Positions 44,088 through 53,792 are shown, numbered from the stretch's first letter. The stretch: DNA of 64,000 bases from Streptomyces sp. NBC_00083 (GCF_026343295.1 NZ_JAPELY010000003.1:1334096-1398095), one strand, 5' to 3'. Notes: generated by a model not told the origin, from the letters alone. Numbers and translations are program-made.

Positions 44088-44113
44088 GGGGTGCAGGGTA
44101 GGGGGTGGTGGGG

Positions 44114-46768
44114 TCACAGGTCGCGGAGTTCCTCGACGGCGGGTCGGCTCGTGCCACGGGCCGCGTTGAGGCCGGCAGCGATGACTGCCGCCGCGGCGCA
44201 CAGGGCGGTGAGTGCCAGGTAGGTGCCGGGGACGGCGAGTGTGTCCGGTGGTGAGTCGAACACCCCGGTGAGTACCCTGACCAGCATCTCGGACAGGGCC
44301 CAGCCGATGAGGGTGCCGGCTGTGAGGCCGGCTGTTGCCACGATGAGTGCTTCGGTGAGGACCATGCCTCGCAGCTGGCGGGGTGTGGCGCCGAGCACGG
44401 TGGTGATGGCGAAGGTGCGGCGGCGTTCGGCCAGACCCAGCGCGAGGACGATTCCGCCGGCTCCGGCCGACAGGACGACGGCGAAGGCCAGTTCGATCCG
44501 GGTGAGTCCGGAGAGGTCGACCGAGGTGAGGCTGGAGCCGACGCGGTTGCGGGTCTGGGTGAGGTCGGTGACGGTCGCGGTGGTGCCGAGCCGGTCGTGT
44601 ACGCGGGCGGCGACGGCCTTCTGCTGCGTACCCCCGGTGTCGAGGAGGAACGCGCCGACGGCGTCACTGCCGGTGACCCGGGCGAGGTAGGAGGCGTTGG
44701 CGACGAAGAAGCTGTCCTTGGGGGCGGTAGGGAACTCTTTGACGATTCCGGCGTAGTGGAACGGCACGGTCCGCAGGGCCTTGGTGCGGTTGTCCTGCAC
44801 CTTGAGGTTGAGGGTGTCACCGGGGGACAGCTGGAAGTCGGCCACGGTCTCGGCGCTCACCAGCAGCGAATCGGGGTGCTGGGCGAGCCGGTTCATCAGG
44901 GTGCGGGCGCTGCCGCCGGAGAAGTAGGCGTCCTGCAGGGCGGTGGCGCCGGTGATGGTGTCGGGGCGTACGCCGTACAGGTCCTGGAGGTCGGTACCGA
45001 TGTAGGCGAACCGGTGCTGGACCGGCTCCACATGGCGGACCCCGGGTACGGAGAGCGAGCCGGCGGCGCTCGGTGACACGTGCGCGCCGGGTGGTTCGGT
45101 GACGGTGACGTCGGCGCCGTTGGTCAACTGGGCGTCCGCCTCGGCCTGTTGCCGGTAGGTGGCGTTGAAGACGGCGGTGGACAGGGCGAAGGACACGGCG
45201 AGGGCGAGCAGCACGATCGAGCGGGCCAGGGGGCGTCGGCGCCGGCACAGAGTGGCCGCCGTGGCCCCGGACAGGGTGCCGGCCAGCGGCCGGGACACGC
45301 GGGCCAGGAGAGGGCGGCCGTGGGCGAGGCCGAGCAGGCACAGCCGCCACAGGAGGAGACCGGCGCCCGTCCACAGCAAGGCCGGACCGAGGAAGGCCCA
45401 GTACGACACGGAGATGCTCGCCACGCCTTCCGGGGCGAGGACGAGGGCGTACTGGTTGCCCGACGAGGCGCGGAAGACGAACCAGGAAGCGATCAGCAGG
45501 GCGAAATCGAGACCGATGCGGCGCCACCAGGCCGAACCGGTCCTGCGGGCCGGCCTGCGGACGTCCGCGACCGTGACGGCGCGGAGATCTCGCAGGGCAG
45601 GAGCGAGGACGGCCGCGGTGGCGACCGCGAGACCGAGTGCCACCGACAGCGCGGACCACAGGAGGGTCGCGCCTGCGCCGGCTCCGAACGAGGCGTTCCC
45701 GAAGGCGATCCGTCCCGCCAGCGCCGCGACGGCGAGCCCGAGCAGCCCGCCTGTGATGCCCGTCAGGCCAGCTTCGAGGACGGCCAGGCGCGCGATCCGG
45801 CCCGGCCGCAGCCCCCGGATGCGCAGCAGACTTTGTTCCTGACGGCGCCGTTCGCCGCCCGCGGCGGCGACCGCGGCGGTCAGCGCGGCGGCGAGCAGGG
45901 CCCCGGGCACTCCGAGGAACAGGAACAGCAGCTGCGCGTACAGGGCGTCCTGGCGAGCGGCATCAAGAGCCGCGCCGAGGTTGTCGCCGACCGCCGCGCC
46001 GCCAGAGGTACGGGCCTCCACATGGTGGGCGGCCCGGGTCACCGTGGTGAACGCGGCAGCCGGGTCGGCCGGCAGGCGGCCGTCCCGTGCCACGTGGATC
46101 TGGGTGGTGACAGCCACCGGGCCCTGCGCCGACGGCGCCGTCAGCGACGAGAACAGCGCGGCGGGCAGCAGGACCACGTTGTCGGGCGGTGCCGAGGGCT
46201 GGGACTGGCTCGGCGCGCCCACCGTCTGGAACAGGGAGTCGGCCTGCGGCAGATCGACGACACCATCGATGCGTACCGGGTGCGCCGTGGCCCCGGGCAG
46301 CGTGATCCGGATCGTGTCGCCGGGGGCGGCGTGGAGGTTGGAAGCGGTCTGCTGGGCCAGCAGAACTCCTGAGGTCTTCCCGGTCAATTGGCGGATCGCG
46401 TCGGGAAACAGCGTCCGGTACTGAGCGGGGAGGCCGAGGACCATGCCGGGGCCGGTGGTCTGTGTCGTCCCGGCGGCGGTCGCGGTGAAGGCCGAACTGC
46501 GGGCGAAGCCGACCGGGACGGCCGCGCGCACTCCGGGGGTGGTCCGCACGTCCGCCAGGATCGCGTGCGGATCGGCCCCGCCGCGTACCTCGACCTGCCA
46601 GTCCACGGCCACGGAACGCACGGCACGCTGCGTCATGGTGGCCTGCGACGCGGTGAGGAACGAGCCGAGTGCGGCAATGAGGGAGACGGCCAGCGCGATG
46701 CCGGCGACCGTCGCGAGCAGCCGTCCTGCCCGGTGGCGGACGAGTCCGAAGGTCCATGTGCCGATCAT
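44114..46768 (-). CDS. FtsX-type ABC permease (two FtsX domains)
   Basis: 884 residues. An N-terminal helix (LLATVAGIALAVSLIAALGS) is followed by a large outside domain, a first FtsX block around residues 270-400 (LLFLFLGVPGALLAAALTAA), several more helices, a second outside domain, and a second FtsX block near the C-terminus (IELAFAVVLSAGAGGIVLAL, ALIVATAGLTAGTLIGWALS). This is the MacB/LolC-like layout typical of peptide-sensing or efflux systems. Its ATG overlaps the stop of the ATPase gene upstream by four bases. Confidence 0.88.
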   Translation of the reverse strand: MIGTWTFGLVRHRAGRLLATVAGIALAVSLIAALGSFLTASQATMTQRAVRSVAVDWQVEVRGGADPHAILADVRTTPGVRAAVPVGFARSSAFTATAAGTTQTTGPGMVLGLPAQYRTLFPDAIRQLTGKTSGVLLAQQTASNLHAAPGDTIRITLPGATAHPVRIDGVVDLPQADSLFQTVGAPSQSQPSAPPDNVVLLPAALFSSLTAPSAQGPVAVTTQIHVARDGRLPADPAAAFTTVTRAAHHVEARTSGGAAVGDNLGAALDAARQDALYAQLLFLFLGVPGALLAAALTAAVAAAGGERRRQEQSLLRIRGLRPGRIARLAVLEAGLTGITGGLLGLAVAALAGRIAFGNASFGAGAGATLLWSALSVALGLAVATAAVLAPALRDLRAVTVADVRRPARRTGSAWWRRIGLDFALLIASWFVFRASSGNQYALVLAPEGVASISVSYWAFLGPALLWTGAGLLLWRLCLLGLAHGRPLLARVSRPLAGTLSGATAATLCRRRRPLARSIVLLALAVSFALSTAVFNATYRQQAEADAQLTNGADVTVTEPPGAHVSPSAAGSLSVPGVRHVEPVQHRFAYIGTDLQDLYGVRPDTITGATALQDAYFSGGSARTLMNRLAQHPDSLLVSAETVADFQLSPGDTLNLKVQDNRTKALRTVPFHYAGIVKEFPTAPKDSFFVANASYLARVTGSDAVGAFLLDTGGTQQKAVAARVHDRLGTTATVTDLTQTRNRVGSSLTSVDLSGLTRIELAFAVVLSAGAGGIVLALGLAERRRTFAITTVLGATPRQLRGMVLTEALIVATAGLTAGTLIGWALSEMLVRVLTGVFDSPPDTLAVPGTYLALTALCAAAAVIAAGLNAARGTSRPAVEELRDL

Positions 46769-47430
46769 GGCGACTCCTCGGTGGCGAGCAGCCGTCCGTC
46801 GTGCATGGGACGGCGCTGGATCAGCCGCTCCGCGACGGACGGATCATGGGTGGTGACGACCAGAGCGGCGCCGATCCGGTCCGCGGCGGCCAGCAACGCG
46901 TCCAGTACGCGCTGCCCGGTGGCGTGGTCGAGCTGCCCGGTGGGCTCATCGGCGAGGATGACCCTGGGCGCCTGCGCCAGCACCCGCGCGACGGCGGCTC
47001 GTTGCCCCTGTCCGCCGGAGAGTTCCTCCGGAAGCCGGCCGGCCAGCGCGGCGGCGCCGACCAGTGCCAGCGCCGCTTCGGCGGCCTGCCGGGCACGCTC
47101 CTCGGGCATCCCGGCCAGGACGAGGGGCAGCGCGGTGTTCTCGACGACGTCCAGGGACGGGATGAGGCTGTTGCCCTGGAACACGAGGCCGATGTCGTGA
47201 GGACCGTTCGCGGCGGGCCAGGAAACGACCCCGCTGGTGGGGCGTTCCAGACCGGCCATCAGATGGAGCAGGGTCGACTTCCCCGACCCCGAAGGCCCGG
47301 TGACGGCGAGCCGGTCGCCGGCCCGGACCTGGCAGGACGAGCCGTGCACCGCCACCACCGCGTTGGGGCCGCGGCCGAAGGTCCGGGCCACGTCCCGGCA
47401 GTCGATCAGCAGGTCAGCGGAGGCCATCAC
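46765..47430 (-). CDS. ABC transporter ATPase 1 (LolD/MacB type)
   Basis: 221 residues. Walker A GPSGSGKST, Q-loop GLVFQGNSLIPSL, signature LSGGQGQR, Walker B VILADEPTG and H-loop TTHDPS are all present. It overlaps the upstream ATPase gene by 17 bases and the permease gene by four. It probably pairs with the permease. Confidence 0.9.
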   Translation of the reverse strand: MMASADLLIDCRDVARTFGRGPNAVVAVHGSSCQVRAGDRLAVTGPSGSGKSTLLHLMAGLERPTSGVVSWPAANGPHDIGLVFQGNSLIPSLDVVENTALPLVLAGMPEERARQAAEAALALVGAAALAGRLPEELSGGQGQRAAVARVLAQAPRVILADEPTGQLDHATGQRVLDALLAAADRIGAALVVTTHDPSVAERLIQRRPMHDGRLLATEESP

Positions 47431-48103
47431 GGACTCTCCCGTCCGCCATGGTGATCACCCGGTCGGCGACGCGCACCGCCTCGGCGCTGTGCGTGACGAC
47501 CAGCACCCCGCATCCGTCGTCGGCACGGCTGCGCAGCAGTTCCAGAACAAGCCGCTCGCTACCGCCGTCGAGCTCACCCGTCGGCTCATCCGCCAGCAGC
47601 ACCTCCGGAGAGTTGGCCAGCGCGACGGCCAGTCCCGCTCTGGCGAGCTCACCGCCGGACAGCTCTCGCGGCAGCGCCCTTGCCCGCCCTGCCAGGCCGA
47701 CCTGTTCCAGCAGCTCCCCCACAGCGACCGCATGGTGTGCGCGGACCGCGCTGCGGGCCAGCCGCACGTTGTCCGTCACGCTGAGATGGGCCACCAGATT
47801 GTTCGACTGGAGCAGCACCCCGATACCGTGCGCCCGCAATCGGGCCCGCTCCAACTCCGGCCGGTGGCTGATCCGCACGCCACCGACGCGTACGTCACCT
47901 CCCGACGGGTCGTCGAGACCGGCCAGGCACCCCAGCAAGGTGGACTTACCCGCTCCCGACGGGCCGACGACGGCGACGGTCTCGCCCCGCCTGACGTGCA
48001 ACGAGACACCCCGCAACGCCAGCGTCTCCTCCTCGCCCGCCCGGAAGAACCGGTAGAGCTCCCGGGCCTCAAGGGCCGCCGCTGCAGCGCTCACCGCTGT
48101 CAC
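47414..48103 (-). CDS. ABC transporter ATPase 2 (LolD/MacB type)
   Basis: About 229 residues from GTG 48103, which overlaps the lipoprotein stop (GTGA); an ATG at 48136 lies inside that gene. Walker A GPSGAGKST, signature ELSGGELARAGLAVAL (departing from the usual GGQ-QR), Walker B VLLADEPTG, H-loop VVTHS. The Q-loop is VLLQSNNLVAHL. Two ATPases with a single large permease suggests a heterodimeric motor. Confidence 0.88.
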   Translation of the reverse strand: MTAVSAAAAALEARELYRFFRAGEEETLALRGVSLHVRRGETVAVVGPSGAGKSTLLGCLAGLDDPSGGDVRVGGVRISHRPELERARLRAHGIGVLLQSNNLVAHLSVTDNVRLARSAVRAHHAVAVGELLEQVGLAGRARALPRELSGGELARAGLAVALANSPEVLLADEPTGELDGGSERLVLELLRSRADDGCGVLVVTHSAEAVRVADRVITMADGRVRDGLR

Positions 48104-48717
48104 CGCCAGGCAAAGGAGTCGGTGACCAGGCGCCACGGGTCGACGTTGTCGGCGTGCACCGGCCCGGACAGCGTGAGGTCCACCTCATGGCCCTGGCGGA
48201 AGAACGTGTACCGCTCGTACGCGTCCCGCACCACTTTGCCGGTGACCGCGTCGGGCGATGAATCACCCTGATAGGTGAGCAGTACGGCACTGCCGCCGCG
48301 CCGGGACACCTGGGATGCGACGGGTGCGGAGAAGTGCGCCACCCGATGCCGCAGCCCGGGCACGGAATGTACGGTCACCGACCGCGCGGTGGGAGCGGTG
48401 ATCGAGGCAGCGGTCGCGATCTCGATGCGATTCAGCTTGTCCGTGAACACCGTGGTGCCGCCCGGAGCGGACTGGGCCCACCCCTCGGGCACCTTCAAGG
48501 TGAAACCACCGCCGGCCGGGCGGAAAACGACGAACGCCTGGTTGTCGGGGATGTCACCGGCCGGATTCGAGTCGGCCGGCGCCGACAGACGGCTGCGCAC
48601 CGCGCTCACCGAAGTGCCGGGCCCCGAGGCATGGCCCGAACCGGAGCCCGAACAGCCGGCACTCACCGCTGCGGTGAGCACACAGCCGACAACAACAAGG
48701 GTGCGTACGCGCTTCAT
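48100..48717 (-). CDS. Lipoprotein
   Basis: 205 residues. MKRVRTLVVVGCVLTAAVSA followed by GC is a lipoprotein signal (lipobox VSAGC), then a Gly/Ser linker. The rest is a beta-rich domain (GFTLKVPEGWAQSAPGGTTV, then IEIATAASITAPTARSV) like extracytoplasmic stress or binding lipoproteins of actinobacteria. First gene of the operon lipoprotein, ATPase 2, ATPase 1, permease, regulator; possibly the sensor or partner subunit outside the membrane. Confidence 0.82.
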   Translation of the reverse strand: MKRVRTLVVVGCVLTAAVSAGCSGSGSGHASGPGTSVSAVRSRLSAPADSNPAGDIPDNQAFVVFRPAGGGFTLKVPEGWAQSAPGGTTVFTDKLNRIEIATAASITAPTARSVTVHSVPGLRHRVAHFSAPVASQVSRRGGSAVLLTYQGDSSPDAVTGKVVRDAYERYTFFRQGHEVDLTLSGPVHADNVDPWRLVTDSFAWR

Positions 48718-48894
48718 GGCACTGCCCTTCTCGGACTTCGGACCCCGCAGAACCGCTTAGGGGCCCCGGGACGGCCGGTCATGCCAGCAACGCTAGGGAG
48801 CCGACGGTTAACGCCCCGCCCAATGAGGGTTAGACGACGGCAAAGCCGCGAGGCGAGACCCGGCGGACGCGCCGGGACCCCTCACCATGAAGGA

Positions 48895-50223
48895 ATGAGA
48901 CAGCGTGTGGTGCGGGTGGCCGTGACAGCGGTGCTCATCGCCCTGGTCCTGCTGGCCGTCCCTCTGGGTCTCGCGATCAGGTCCTCCTTCTTCGCCGACG
49001 AGCGCGACGCCCTCGAACGCGCAGCGCTCGCCGGTGCCGTCCGCGTCAGCCCGGACTTCGCCACCGGCGACCCGGTGGAACTGCCCGCGGCCGCGGCGGG
49101 CCAACAGCTGGGTCTCTACGGCCCCGGCCCGCGCCTCAAGGGCGGCTCCGGGCCGCCGAGCGGGGATCAGGCGGTGCGGCAGGCCCTCGCCACGGCAGAG
49201 GTGAGGTCGCGGACCGGGACCAACCTGGTCGTCGCCGTACCCGTCTCGCACAACGAGCGGGTCATCGGTGTCGTCCGCGCCTCGACAGCCACCCAGGACA
49301 TCTGGCGACGCATCCTCGCCGGCTGGGGAGCACTGCTCGCCGTCGCCCTGATCGCACTGGCCGTGGCCATACTCGTCGCCCGCCGCCAGGCACGCGCGCT
49401 CACCGCACCTCTGGAAGACCTCTCACGTCAGTGCCGAGCCGTCACCGACGGCGACCTGACCGCCCGCGCCCGGCCCAGCCCCATCGCCGAGATCGACCAA
49501 GTCGCGCACACGCACAACGACATGCTGCACAGCCTCACCGAACTCCTGCAACACGAGAAGAACTTCACCGCCAACGCCTCCCACCAGCTGCGCACACCGC
49601 TGACAGGCCTGCAACTCACCCTGGAATCGGCCCTCGCCCAAGACGGCGACTCCCGGCTGCGCCCCGCCATCGAGGAGGCCCTGGCATCCACCCGCCACCT
49701 CCACCGGACCGTGGAAGACGTCCTCCGCCTGACCAGAACCCCCCGCCACCACACGGCAGCCACCGCCCGCGAATCGGTGGGCCGGGTCCTCGATGACGTC
49801 ACGAGCCGCTGGCACGGCCTCTTCGCCGGTGACGGCCGACGCCTCGCGATCTCCGCACCCGACGCCACCACCGACGCGCTCATCGCCGGCAGGGCTGTCA
49901 CCCAGATCCTCGACATCCTGCTCGAGAACGCCCGGCTCCATGGCCGAGGGGCGGTGGAGGTGACGGTACGGGACTTCGACGACACTCTCGCCTTCGACGT
50001 CGGCGACGAGGGAACGCTGGAGGAGGCCCCCGCTCAGCTGTTCACACGGGGCCATACGACCGGCCCCGGCGAAGGCATCGGCCTGTCGCTCGCCCAGGAC
50101 CTCGCGGGCACCCTGGACGGCAGACTCTCGCTGGTTTCGTACGCACCCACCCGCTTCACCCTGCTCGTCCCCCTGGGCCACCCCGGCGGCGTGACGGGGG
50201 AGAACTCTCCCCCCTTCGATTGA
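48895..50223 (+). CDS. Sensor histidine kinase
   Basis: 442 residues. Two membrane helices (about 8-27, VAVTAVLIALVLLAVPLGLA; about 140-162, GWGALLAVALIALAVAILVA) enclose a sensor domain, followed by HAMP, then HisKA with His230 in NASHQLRTPLTGLQ, N-box DILLENARLHGRG and G-boxes DVGDEG and GEGIGLSLAQDLAG. ATG 48895 is the best start but AAGGA directly abuts it; a GTG at 48907 is an alternative. Divergent from the lipoprotein operon with about 177 bases between, and without an adjacent regulator, so it probably pairs with the response regulator at 43323. Confidence 0.9.
   Translation: MRQRVVRVAVTAVLIALVLLAVPLGLAIRSSFFADERDALERAALAGAVRVSPDFATGDPVELPAAAAGQQLGLYGPGPRLKGGSGPPSGDQAVRQALATAEVRSRTGTNLVVAVPVSHNERVIGVVRASTATQDIWRRILAGWGALLAVALIALAVAILVARRQARALTAPLEDLSRQCRAVTDGDLTARARPSPIAEIDQVAHTHNDMLHSLTELLQHEKNFTANASHQLRTPLTGLQLTLESALAQDGDSRLRPAIEEALASTRHLHRTVEDVLRLTRTPRHHTAATARESVGRVLDDVTSRWHGLFAGDGRRLAISAPDATTDALIAGRAVTQILDILLENARLHGRGAVEVTVRDFDDTLAFDVGDEGTLEEAPAQLFTRGHTTGPGEGIGLSLAQDLAGTLDGRLSLVSYAPTRFTLLVPLGHPGGVTGENSPPFD
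50196..50213. terminator. Small hairpin at the end of the kinase gene
   Basis: GGGGGAG (50196-50202) and CTCCCCC (50207-50213) around a 4-base loop, overlapping the last codons of the kinase gene and followed by a short T/C run. Weak terminator candidate. Confidence 0.4.
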
Positions 50224-50340
50224 TCACGATGTGGTTACGGCGGAGAGGTTTTCCGAGGCTGGCGTCACACGAAGCCCGAATTCCGCGCCGATAGAAGGTG
50301 AATGGCGGGATAGGTCTCGCCCCACCTTCAGGAGCACCCT

Positions 50341-51822
50341 GTGGCGAGCACCGCAGACGAGCCCGAGCAGACCCTTGACCAGCCCGGCATGGCCCCCTCC
50401 GTGGACCCCTCCATCGCCCCCTCCGCGCCACGCACTCAGCGACCGGGCGTTTTGGCAGGTCAGGCCCGGCGGACAGGGGGTCGGCGCAGCGTCGACAACC
50501 CTCATGTAGATGTAGCAAGGAGCCCTGAGCACCGGAGGACTGCGACCGGACCTCGACGCCGGGAGTTGCTGCAAGCGCTGGGGATCTTCCAGCGGGCTAC
50601 GCCCGACCAGTTGTGGAAGCTGACCCGTCCGGGCAACAAGCACGACAAGCTCGTGCGGGACAACCTCCTGGATCTGGAGGACCACCACATGGTGAGGCCC
50701 GAACTGGTGAGGGACGACCAGCGACAGGTGTGGGTGCTGACCAAGCGAGGCCACGGCGAGGCGAAGCAGCTGCTGGAGCCGAAGGGCATACGGGTCTCTG
50801 CGCTGCGCGAGAAGAAGTACCACCCGGTGACCGGGAAGCTGCTCGGTGCCGGCTACGACGACCACGCCGCGGCGGTCACCTCGACCGCCGCCGAACTGCA
50901 CGTCGCGGGCATCGGTCACCGGCTCGGCTTCCAGACGGAGATCGCGCACCGGCTCGGCAACGGCTACGTGCAGCGGGCGGACCTGGTGGTGCGGGCGCCG
51001 GAGGCCGGGGTGCCGGTGATGCTGCTGGAGATCGACCGCCGCAGCGAGGACGCGCACGACCTGGTCGTCAAACTGCAGCGGTATTGGGAGTGGGGCCGGC
51101 TGCTCCCGAAGGACGCGGCCAAGCGCACCGTGGACCTGGTCCGCTCCCGGCCGGACGCGATCGAGCACGTCGACCACGACAAGCGGCTGTGGCGCAGGTT
51201 CTACCCGCCGACCGGCCGGGAGGGCCTGGTCCCGCTGGCGTTCGTGTTCGCGGACACCACCGAGGAGAAGGTCGACAACGCGGTCGCCGTGCTCGAGGAG
51301 GACGGCCGCCGCTACTGGGCGCCGCGCCGGTACGACTCCCTCTACGAAAAGGCCATCACCGCGCTCGACTACCGCCAGGCGGTGCCCGTCGTCGTCACCA
51401 CCCTGGAGCAGCTCCAGGAGCACGGCGCGGGCGCGGCGGTGTGGCGGCGGCTGGGACGGACGGGCGAGCAGACGCTGACCGCCGCGCTCGACAACCCCGA
51501 CGGCCACTACCTCTACCGCGCCCAGGAGGCCCGCGCCGACGCGGAGGACAAGCGGCGCCGTGCCGCTGAGCGGGAGGCGCAGCGCCCGGTGTGCACGCGG
51601 TGCGGGCGGAAGTTCTCCGACGAGCGCTGGGAGGAGATCACCGTGCACCGGACCGCCGTTCGGGCGGGGGACAAGTCGGTGTGCGGGCCGTGCCGGGCCG
51701 AAGACGTCGCCCGGCAGGAGGCCGCCGCCGAAGCTGCCCGCCTTGCGGCCGCCGCGCCGCCGGAGCCCGAGGACGACCAGGAGCCGAACCGGGTCCGCGG
51801 CTGGCTCCGCCGGCGGACCTGA
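50341..51822 (+). CDS. Replication-relaxation family protein
   Basis: 493 residues from GTG 50341, with GGAG 7 bases upstream. About 75-160 is a winged helix (RELLQALGIFQRATPDQLWK, WVLTKRGHGEAKQLLEPKG). The centre (TSTAAELHVAGIGHRLGFQT, VMLLEIDRRSEDAHDLVVKL) is nuclease-like: ADLVVRAP followed by MLLEIDR resembles a PD-(D/E)XK fold. A C-terminal zinc ribbon has CTRCGRKF and CGPCRA. This family (PF13814) is common on actinobacterial plasmids and ICEs and was named for a role in plasmid replication. Part of it is duplicated as a remnant at 37117-37420. Confidence 0.85.
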   Translation: MASTADEPEQTLDQPGMAPSVDPSIAPSAPRTQRPGVLAGQARRTGGRRSVDNPHVDVARSPEHRRTATGPRRRELLQALGIFQRATPDQLWKLTRPGNKHDKLVRDNLLDLEDHHMVRPELVRDDQRQVWVLTKRGHGEAKQLLEPKGIRVSALREKKYHPVTGKLLGAGYDDHAAAVTSTAAELHVAGIGHRLGFQTEIAHRLGNGYVQRADLVVRAPEAGVPVMLLEIDRRSEDAHDLVVKLQRYWEWGRLLPKDAAKRTVDLVRSRPDAIEHVDHDKRLWRRFYPPTGREGLVPLAFVFADTTEEKVDNAVAVLEEDGRRYWAPRRYDSLYEKAITALDYRQAVPVVVTTLEQLQEHGAGAAVWRRLGRTGEQTLTAALDNPDGHYLYRAQEARADAEDKRRRAAEREAQRPVCTRCGRKFSDERWEEITVHRTAVRAGDKSVCGPCRAEDVARQEAAAEAARLAAAAPPEPEDDQEPNRVRGWLRRRT

Positions 51823-51836
51823 CCCGGGCAAGCCAC

Positions 51837-51878
51837 CCCGCCGGGCCGGGCGTGAGCGTGAGTGCCCCGCCCGGCGGG
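51837..51878. terminator. Terminator hairpin
   Basis: 10-bp arms CCCGCCGGGC (51837-51846) and GCCCGGCGGG (51869-51878) just after the replication-relaxation gene. Confidence 0.65.
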
Positions 51879-51964
51879 ACCACCCGGGAAGTCGCGGCGC
51901 CGCCGTGCGGGAGGGGACAGCCTGAGCCCGGCTGTACGCCGGTGCCGGGCCGTAGACAGGGTTC

Positions 51965-52423
51965 ATGAGACGCAACAGAGAAGAGACCGCGCCGGATCCG
52001 GCGGGCGACCTGTGGCACGCCCTGGTCCAGCTTCACCACACCCATCCCGACGCGGTGGGCCGCGTCGGGCCGCTCGCCCGTCCGGCCGGGCTGCTGACCT
52101 TCACCGCCGCCGCCGACACGATCCTCGCAGCCCGCGTGCAGCTGACCGGCGCGGAGACGATGCGCGAAGTGAACGACACCCTCCGCGCGATGACCGAGAA
52201 CCTTCCCCACGCTCACTTCACCGGCCCCGGCGTCGCCCTGGAAATCACGCTCAGCAGACGGCAGGAGCTCCCGATCCACACCGCGCACATCACCGGGCTC
52301 ACCCGGCTCTTCCAGGACGCCACCTACAGCATCAGCCCCCGCGACGATGCCGGGAGCGGCTACTGCTTCCACTGCGACGGAACCGGGCTCGCCCGCTCCC
52401 TGTGGGAGCCAGCTGGTTGTTGA
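51965..52423 (+). CDS. Hypothetical protein, 152 residues
   Basis: From ATG 51965. The protein opens with a Trp-rich segment (DLWHALVQLHHTHPDAVGRV), a mid section AADTILAARVQLTGAETMRE, and ends with GYCFHCDGTGLARSLW, a CxxCxGxG pair like half of a DnaJ-type zinc knuckle. Codon use is normal for the organism. Similar small proteins are found among Streptomyces plasmid genes; I recognise no named family. Confidence 0.6.
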   Translation: MRRNREETAPDPAGDLWHALVQLHHTHPDAVGRVGPLARPAGLLTFTAAADTILAARVQLTGAETMREVNDTLRAMTENLPHAHFTGPGVALEITLSRRQELPIHTAHITGLTRLFQDATYSISPRDDAGSGYCFHCDGTGLARSLWEPAGC

Positions 52424-52707
52424 CGAGGCGGCTTGCTCACTCGCACAGCACGCGCGGGGCCGCCGGGGACTTCGCCCATTCGAGGGAACCGGCGGCTGGT
52501 GGCTTCGGCCGATGGGGCTGCGCCGGTTAGCATCCTGCCCGGCTAGTGCGTACTGCCGATCACCGCCCGCTTCCGGAGCCACGCCACCGGACGTGGGGGT
52601 CAAGGTCCTGCGGGGCCCGCTCCTTCCCGTTCTGCGTTCCGTCGTGTCCACGGCAGTCGTACGAGCCGGAGTCGGGGGCGTGGCCCGGCCCGGCAGAGGA
52701 GTACGTC
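52424..52707. other. Non-coding gap
   Basis: About 280 bases with no supported gene; it ends with the AGGAG site of the next gene. Confidence 0.3.
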
Positions 52708-53658
52708 ATGCCGAAGAACCAGTCCACCGCCGCGCAGTCCGCCCGCCGGGCGAGCCAGGCCGGGGGCAAGTACACCGAAGCCCTGCGTCGCGCGACCAGC
52801 GATACGCCGCCCGCACCGCACGTCCTGCGGTTCCTGGCGGAGCGCTCGGGCCACCTCTACCACCTGGTCGGCGGGATCGCGGCGGCCTGGGCGCACAACG
52901 GACAGCGGGTCCTGCTCCTCGAGGAAGCCGAGGACTACTGGCGCTGGACCATGCGGCCCCGCAGTCGGGGCCGCCGCAAGAAGGAGACCGGGCCGGCCAC
53001 CCCGCCCGAGCCGACGACCAGCACGCTGTGGGCCTCGCCGGACGGCCTCGGTCGCCTGACACGCCACACCTGCATGTGGCAGGTCCGCCACCCCTCGCAG
53101 GAGAGCGACCGCGGCTTGCCCCGCACCGACCGCAGTCCGCTTGCGGCAGCGGTGGCCGACGCCCAAGACGCCTACGACGCGATCGTCCTTTTGCCGACGA
53201 ACTGGTACTACCCCGACCGTGAGAACGCGACGGCGCACGTCGTTCTCGGGGAGATCGACATCTTCCCGAACACCGACTGCAGGACCGCGCTGCCCGGTCC
53301 CGGTGGCGAAGAGACGGGCGTGCCGCTGAGCCCCGAGCAGAGCGCGGCGGTTCTGCGCGAGCGATGTCTGGGATTCCTCTTCGGATCCCCGCACCTCCCC
53401 ATCGCCCTGGACGGGGTGATCTGGCAGACGAACGGCGAGCCGCCCGTCGACGCGGCCTACCTGGCTGGCGTCGACCAGGACATGGACCGCGCCGGACTCC
53501 GTCCTCTGGGCTGGACGTTCGCCGGGCACTGGTCTATCCCGCACAAGCAGCTGCCCGAGCCCGACCAGATGAAGGACCCCGACTTCGTCCAGCAGTACCA
53601 GCCCATCGCCAGACTCCTGCGCACGGCGCTGAACGCCCGCCCCGTCGGCAGAAACTGA
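52708..53658 (+). CDS. Conserved hypothetical, ParA-like region without a P-loop (tentative)
   Basis: 316 residues from ATG 52708, with AGAGGAG 6 bases upstream. The segment LYHLVGGIAAAWAHNGQRVL followed by LLEEAEDYWRW is laid out like the start of ParA/MinD ATPases (helix A-x-x-x-G-H-R-V-L-L-V-D), but the GKGGVGKT loop is absent. Later, AYDAIVLLPTNWYYPD sits where ParA has its FDYVIIDTPP segment. I see no other landmarks. If related to ParA it has lost nucleotide binding. Normal base composition. Confidence 0.5.
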   Translation: MPKNQSTAAQSARRASQAGGKYTEALRRATSDTPPAPHVLRFLAERSGHLYHLVGGIAAAWAHNGQRVLLLEEAEDYWRWTMRPRSRGRRKKETGPATPPEPTTSTLWASPDGLGRLTRHTCMWQVRHPSQESDRGLPRTDRSPLAAAVADAQDAYDAIVLLPTNWYYPDRENATAHVVLGEIDIFPNTDCRTALPGPGGEETGVPLSPEQSAAVLRERCLGFLFGSPHLPIALDGVIWQTNGEPPVDAAYLAGVDQDMDRAGLRPLGWTFAGHWSIPHKQLPEPDQMKDPDFVQQYQPIARLLRTALNARPVGRN

Positions 53659-53665
53659 CTCCAGA

Positions 53666-53700
53666 GGGCTGGCCCCGCGCCCCGGCCCGTGGGCCAGCCC
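53666..53700. terminator. Terminator hairpin
   Basis: 10-bp arms GGGCTGGCCC (53666-53675) and GGGCCAGCCC (53691-53700), 8 bases after the preceding stop. Confidence 0.7.
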
Positions 53701-53792
53701 GCCGAAGTTCTCGTTCCTCTTGACCGGGAGTGCCGGTGCGCGGGACGGTCAGTTACGCAACTCTCCGCAACTGGCTTTCTCCGGAGGCGATC

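Noticed and set aside
42580..44820. Open frame of 746 codons on the minus strand
   Set aside because: It runs through the reverse of the TetR gene, the orphan VOC fragment and an out-of-frame copy of the regulator and permease genes; the true genes are in other frames.
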